Shown here piece by piece: positions 5,998-9,251 of a stretch of 9,251 nucleotides of DNA. A model generated the notes under the pieces. That model saw nothing but the letters and a program-made list of their open reading frames with translations. It did not search any database and had not been told where the DNA came from. The stretch is from Candidatus Kuenenia stuttgartensis (GTDB taxonomy: Bacteria; Planctomycetota; Planctomycetia; Isosphaerales; Isosphaeraceae): NCBI GenBank assembly GCA_945874095.1, contig CAMCFM010000130.1:1-9251 (forward strand). Reading direction: 5' to 3'. A program made the position numbers and the translations under genes. Within the stretch, counting starts at the first letter, position 1. Each line of letters begins with the position of its first letter.

Positions 5998-6951
5998 GTG
6001 AGTAATACATCCGACCTGGTTCTGGTCTCCGGCGGAGCAGGCTTTATCGGCTCGCACATAGTCCGGGCTTTGTTAAACAAGGGCTATCGTGTTCGGGTTC
6101 TGGACAACCTCTCCACAGGCAAATTTGAGAATCTGTCGGAAGTGGCTTCTCACGTTGAGTTTATCCAAGGTGATGCTGCCGATTTCGACCTCTGTGTTCA
6201 AAGCGTTGCCGGCGCCAGTTACGTCTTCCATCAAGCGGCCATCCCTTCCGTTCCACGATCCGTCAAAGAGCCGCTAATTTCGCACCAAAGTGGTCCCACA
6301 GCAACTCTTTACCTACTCGAGGCCGCACGTCAGTCAGGCACGGTCAAGCGGTTTATGTTTGCAGCCTCCAGCTCCGCCTATGGCGACACGGAAGAGCTTC
6401 CCAAGCATGAGTTTATGCCTCCTAACCCGCTCAGTCCTTACGCAGCCTCGAAAGTCTCAGGCGAGATGTACGTTCGCTGCTATGGCAAGACGATGGGCCT
6501 CGACGCCGTTTCGCTACGCTACTTCAACATTTTCGGTCCACGTCAAGACCCCAACAGCCCTTACAGCGGTGTGATCGCCAAATTCACACGCGTTATGTCC
6601 GAAGGCGTTCGCCCTGTGATCTTTGGCGACGGTTCTCAGTCCCGCGACTTCACTTATGTGGACAATGCCGTCTCTGCAAATCTACTCGCCATGCTCCATC
6701 CAGAACCCCTTCAGGGCGATGTATTTAACGTGGGTACTGGCGATCGGTCAGACCTCAATCAGCTTGTGGCTCATCTGAATGCGATTTATAAGCGAGATCT
6801 GAAGCCAATTTACGAACTGGAACGGGCTGGCGATGTGAAGCATTCGCTGGCAAGTTTGACCAAAATCCAGAAAGTGCTCGGCTACAGGCCGATCGTGAAT
6901 TTCGAGGAAGGTCTGAGGCTGACAGTAGAAGCGGAAGCTGGGAATGGATGA
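5998..6951 (+). CDS. NAD-dependent UDP-sugar 4-epimerase/dehydratase-family protein (extended SDR)
   Basis: A 317-residue extended short-chain dehydrogenase/reductase. GGAGFIGSH (12-20) is the NAD-binding loop, and D36 in VLDNLSTG is placed to bind the NAD ribose. SSSAYG (124-129) and YAASK (148-152) supply the Ser/Tyr/Lys catalytic set. RYFNIFGPRQDPNSPYSGVI (174-193) is typical of GalE/WbpP-like epimerases acting on UDP-hexoses or UDP-N-acetylhexosamines. The likely reaction is inversion at C4 of a UDP-sugar made by the two upstream genes. The start is GTG 5998, with AAGGA (5984-5988) 9 bases upstream. It follows the fusion gene by 75 bases, suggesting cotranscription. One oddity is HQSGPTATLYLL (95-106) where relatives usually read like HQVNVTGTLNLL, so a normally conserved Asn is missing. 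The family is certain; the exact substrate is not. Confidence 0.88.
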   Translation: MSNTSDLVLVSGGAGFIGSHIVRALLNKGYRVRVLDNLSTGKFENLSEVASHVEFIQGDAADFDLCVQSVAGASYVFHQAAIPSVPRSVKEPLISHQSGPTATLYLLEAARQSGTVKRFMFAASSSAYGDTEELPKHEFMPPNPLSPYAASKVSGEMYVRCYGKTMGLDAVSLRYFNIFGPRQDPNSPYSGVIAKFTRVMSEGVRPVIFGDGSQSRDFTYVDNAVSANLLAMLHPEPLQGDVFNVGTGDRSDLNQLVAHLNAIYKRDLKPIYELERAGDVKHSLASLTKIQKVLGYRPIVNFEEGLRLTVEAEAGNG

Positions 6952-6989
6952 CTGTTCAAAAACTGCATCTCATTTTGCACACTGGTCTT

Positions 6990-7005
6990 AAGCTGAACAC
7001 AGCTT
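6990..7005 (+). terminator. Short hairpin after the epimerase gene, weak terminator candidate
   Basis: AAGCTG (6990-6995) and CAGCTT (7000-7005) form a perfect 6-bp stem with an AACA loop, 38 bases after the epimerase stop. A second AT-rich stem, TTGATT/AATCAA (7004-7021), overlaps its end, so the two would compete. No T-run follows, so efficient intrinsic termination is doubtful. It sits in the 167-base gap where the sugar block ends and the exporter genes begin. Confidence 0.25.
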
Positions 7006-7118
7006 GATTAAACCCAATCAAATTTGAAATAAGTGTAGACCGCCGCCCTCAATCCAATAGACTAGGGGTGCTTCACTTTGGTTCATGCTTGATTCAGTGA
7101 TGAATTGGATGCGTAGAA

Positions 7119-8426
7119 ATGGGCTGGATTGCGATCAAAATGCTGACCGGTGACCGTGCCAAGTTTATTGGCATTGTTTTCGGCTTGGCATTTGCTTCCG
7201 CTCTGATCATGCAGCAAGGCTCAATTTTTTGGGGCCTGATGCTTCGCACATGCGCCCAGATTTATGACCTCAGGGGCGCTGATCTTTGGGTCATGGACCC
7301 TTCCGTACAGTTCATCGACGACGTCAAACCCATGCTTGAAAGGCAGTTAGGGATAGTTCGAGGTGTTGAGGGAATTCAGTGGGCCGTGCCGCTTTACAAA
7401 GGCAATGCCCGGGCGAAACTCACATTCCTCGACAAAACCACCGGCAAGCGGGTGGACGTGACGGAACAGGTGATTCTGATTGGACTTGACGACAATTCTC
7501 TGGTGGGTGAACCCGCCGAGATGTTCACCGGTAATCTTCTGGACCTGCATCGCCCGAACTCTGTGATAGTGGATAAGGTAGGTCTGCGCAAGCTTTTTCC
7601 TCGTCAGGGTTTGAACCTGACGAAGACTCCTGAGGAATTCAAATCGCAGTTGGCCAAACTGAGCCGCCGCCAAGATCCGGCAAAGATGTCTAAATCCATC
7701 CAGGCCAGTGACATATCAAACACGAATCCGGCAGAGTCTGCATCCGAAGCGTCACCGGTTCTGTTCGAAATGGAAATGAACGAACACAGGGCCGAGGTCG
7801 TCGGGGTTTGTAACGCGTCGCGAACGTTTCAGTCAAACGCCGTGATTTATACCACTTTCAGTCGAGCCAAAGAATTCGTCCCGCGTGAGCGTAAACTTCT
7901 AAGTTATGTGCTGGTCAAAGTTTTGCCTGGTCAGAACCATGCGGAAATTGCCAAACGAATCACTCAACAGTCTGGCCTTGCTGCACTTTCCACCGACGAA
8001 TTCGTCGCCAAAACGATCAACTATTACCTGCGGTACACCGGCATCCCGATCAATTTCATGACCACCGTGATTCTCGGATTCATCGTGGGAACAGCCATCG
8101 CGGGTCAAATGTTCTATTCATTCACTCTCGAAAACATCCGCCAGTTTGGCGCACTCAAAGCCATGGGCGTGGGGAACTTGCGAATCGTTGGAATGGTCCT
8201 GCTGCAAGCTGGTCTGGTTGGTTTTCTGGGCTATGGTCTGGGCGTAGGCGGTGCCACCCTTTTCGGTATGGCCAACCGCGGCCAGAATAGCGAACTGGCA
8301 TTTTACACACACTGGTACCTACTACTGCTCGATGCCGGTGCGACGATGATAATCTGTGTACTGGCAAGTCTTTTAAGCGTTCTCAAAGTCGTTATGCTTG
8401 AACCTGCCATCGTTTTCCGAGGCTGA
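7119..8426 (+). CDS. DevC/MacB-like ABC transporter permease (FtsX family)
   Basis: A 435-residue inner-membrane protein with the FtsX/MacB layout: one N-terminal membrane segment (about 16-31), a large extracytoplasmic domain (about 40-310), then three membrane segments (about 313-335, 356-382 and 401-422) and a short C-terminal tail. The N-terminus, with LTGDRAKFIGIVFG, and the extracytoplasmic segments GADLWVMDPSVQFID and GVCNASRTFQSNAVIYTTFS resemble DevC, the permease of heterocyst-glycolipid-type exporters. QFGALKAMGV (342-351) is the coupling-helix region that contacts the ATPase. Residues 168-214 form a polar, Ser/Ala/Asn-rich insertion in the extracytoplasmic domain. The start at 7119 gives the expected N-terminus, though only a weak GGA lies 9 bases upstream. 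It is paired with the ATPase gene 62 bases downstream and probably exports a lipid, glycolipid or protein through a fusion protein not seen here. Confidence 0.85.
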   Translation: MGWIAIKMLTGDRAKFIGIVFGLAFASALIMQQGSIFWGLMLRTCAQIYDLRGADLWVMDPSVQFIDDVKPMLERQLGIVRGVEGIQWAVPLYKGNARAKLTFLDKTTGKRVDVTEQVILIGLDDNSLVGEPAEMFTGNLLDLHRPNSVIVDKVGLRKLFPRQGLNLTKTPEEFKSQLAKLSRRQDPAKMSKSIQASDISNTNPAESASEASPVLFEMEMNEHRAEVVGVCNASRTFQSNAVIYTTFSRAKEFVPRERKLLSYVLVKVLPGQNHAEIAKRITQQSGLAALSTDEFVAKTINYYLRYTGIPINFMTTVILGFIVGTAIAGQMFYSFTLENIRQFGALKAMGVGNLRIVGMVLLQAGLVGFLGYGLGVGGATLFGMANRGQNSELAFYTHWYLLLLDAGATMIICVLASLLSVLKVVMLEPAIVFRG

Positions 8427-8488
8427 TTCCGGAAACGAAAGTGTACCCCCACCATTCGCCCAATCTGACACTAGGATTTTGACTGACC

Positions 8489-9251
8489 TTGGAAGCTGAA
8501 TTGAGTCTTAATCCTGATATCCCAAAGACGCAAACCAAGCGTCTGGCAGTTCGTATTTCTTCTGTCAGTAAGCAGTTTGGGAAAGGCGAACAAGCCGTTA
8601 AAGCCCTTCAGGGGATCACTTGGGACGTAGCCGCCCAGGAAGTCGCCATGCTGGTCGGGCCGTCCGGATGCGGCAAAACCACCTTGATTTCAGTGGTTGC
8701 CGGAATTCTCAATGCGGATCAAGGCTCGGTTTCGATCTTTGGTGAATCCATCACAGCGATGTCCGACCGGTACAAAACAAAATATAGGGCCAAAAATGTT
8801 GGCTTTGTATTCCAGCAGTACAACCTTTTACCCGCTCTGACTGCCGCTGAAAATGCAGCCGTTCCGCTCCTGATTCAAGGCGTTCCGCGGTTAAAGGCTG
8901 TCAAAGAAGCGTCCGAACTGCTTGGTCAGCTAGGACTTGGCAAGCGAATTCATGCACGGCCCAACCAGCTTTCAGGTGGTCAGCAACAGCGGGTCGCCAT
9001 TGCCAGAGCGTTGATCCATAAACCGAAAATTCTTGTATGCGACGAACCAACAGCGGCTCTGGATCACGAAACAGGCATGATTGTCATGAAACTGATTCGT
9101 GAACTGGCGGTTTCCGACGATAGGGCCGTGATTGTGGTGACGCACGACAACCGAATTTTCCCTATGGGTGACCGCGTTGCGCATATGGACGATGGCCATA
9201 TTGAGTCGATCGTTGACGGCTCCGGCCGCCCTATCCCAGCTATGATTGACA
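8489..9251 (+). CDS. DevA/MacB/LolD-like ABC transporter ATP-binding protein (cut by window edge)
   Basis: An open frame of 254 codons reaching the window end, encoding the ATPase partner of the permease upstream. All nucleotide-binding motifs are present: Walker A GPSGCGKTT (57-65), Q-loop FQQYNLLP, signature LSGGQQQR (161-168), Walker B ILVCDEPTAALD (181-192) and H219 in VVTHD. The FQQYNLLPALTAAENAAVPL stretch and overall length place it in the LolD/MacB/DevA branch, whose members are usually around 220-250 residues, so little is missing. No ATG precedes the ABC domain in this frame. The in-frame stop at 8480-8482 leaves TTG 8489 (AGGA at 8473-8476, 12 bases upstream) or TTG 8501 (GGA at 8491-8493, 7 bases upstream). 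I chose 8489, but 8501 is about equally likely. Confidence 0.92.
   Translation, partial: MEAELSLNPDIPKTQTKRLAVRISSVSKQFGKGEQAVKALQGITWDVAAQEVAMLVGPSGCGKTTLISVVAGILNADQGSVSIFGESITAMSDRYKTKYRAKNVGFVFQQYNLLPALTAAENAAVPLLIQGVPRLKAVKEASELLGQLGLGKRIHARPNQLSGGQQQRVAIARALIHKPKILVCDEPTAALDHETGMIVMKLIRELAVSDDRAVIVVTHDNRIFPMGDRVAHMDDGHIESIVDGSGRPIPAMID

Overview
The window most likely comes from a planctomycete (Planctomycetota). This is inferred from family resemblance, not from a marker gene. The evidence is a signal-peptide plus Pro/Ala-linker form of MotA/TolQ/ExbB protein, a DevC-type FtsX permease whose N-terminus reads like those I associate with this phylum, and a very large kinase/uridylyltransferase fusion. 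Coding regions look moderately GC-rich and the 370-1024 spacer is clearly AT-rich. Nothing points to a phage, plasmid or insertion sequence.

Left side (1-1280, minus strand): the 5' part of a probable MotA/TolQ/ExbB proton-channel gene runs off the left edge. It has a near-consensus sigma70-type promoter about 110 bases upstream. A 655-base AT-rich spacer follows, holding a hairpin and a degenerate tandem repeat. Next come two identical tRNA-Ala(GGC) genes in tandem, read leftwards from a shared candidate promoter.

Right side (1536 to the end, plus strand): five genes run in one direction. The first three form a sugar-nucleotide block: a GalU-like nucleotidyltransferase, an 1118-residue protein joining a fucokinase-like GHMP kinase domain to a UDPGP-type uridylyltransferase domain, and an NAD-dependent UDP-sugar 4-epimerase-type SDR. 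Together they could phosphorylate a free sugar at C1, attach UMP and then epimerise the product, supplying UDP-sugars for surface polysaccharide or glycolipid; the substrate cannot be read from the sequence. After 167 bases come two genes of a DevCA/MacB-like ABC exporter: the FtsX-type permease and its ATPase, the latter cut by the right edge close to its expected C-terminus. No membrane-fusion (DevB/HlyD) gene is visible; it could lie just beyond the edge.

The item most worth a second look is the 1118-residue fusion. Its domain order is opposite to that of the known fucokinase/GDP-fucose pyrophosphorylase (FKP), its nucleotidyltransferase is of a different kind, and its kinase nucleotide-binding loop has lost two of the usual glycines although the other kinase motifs are recognisable.
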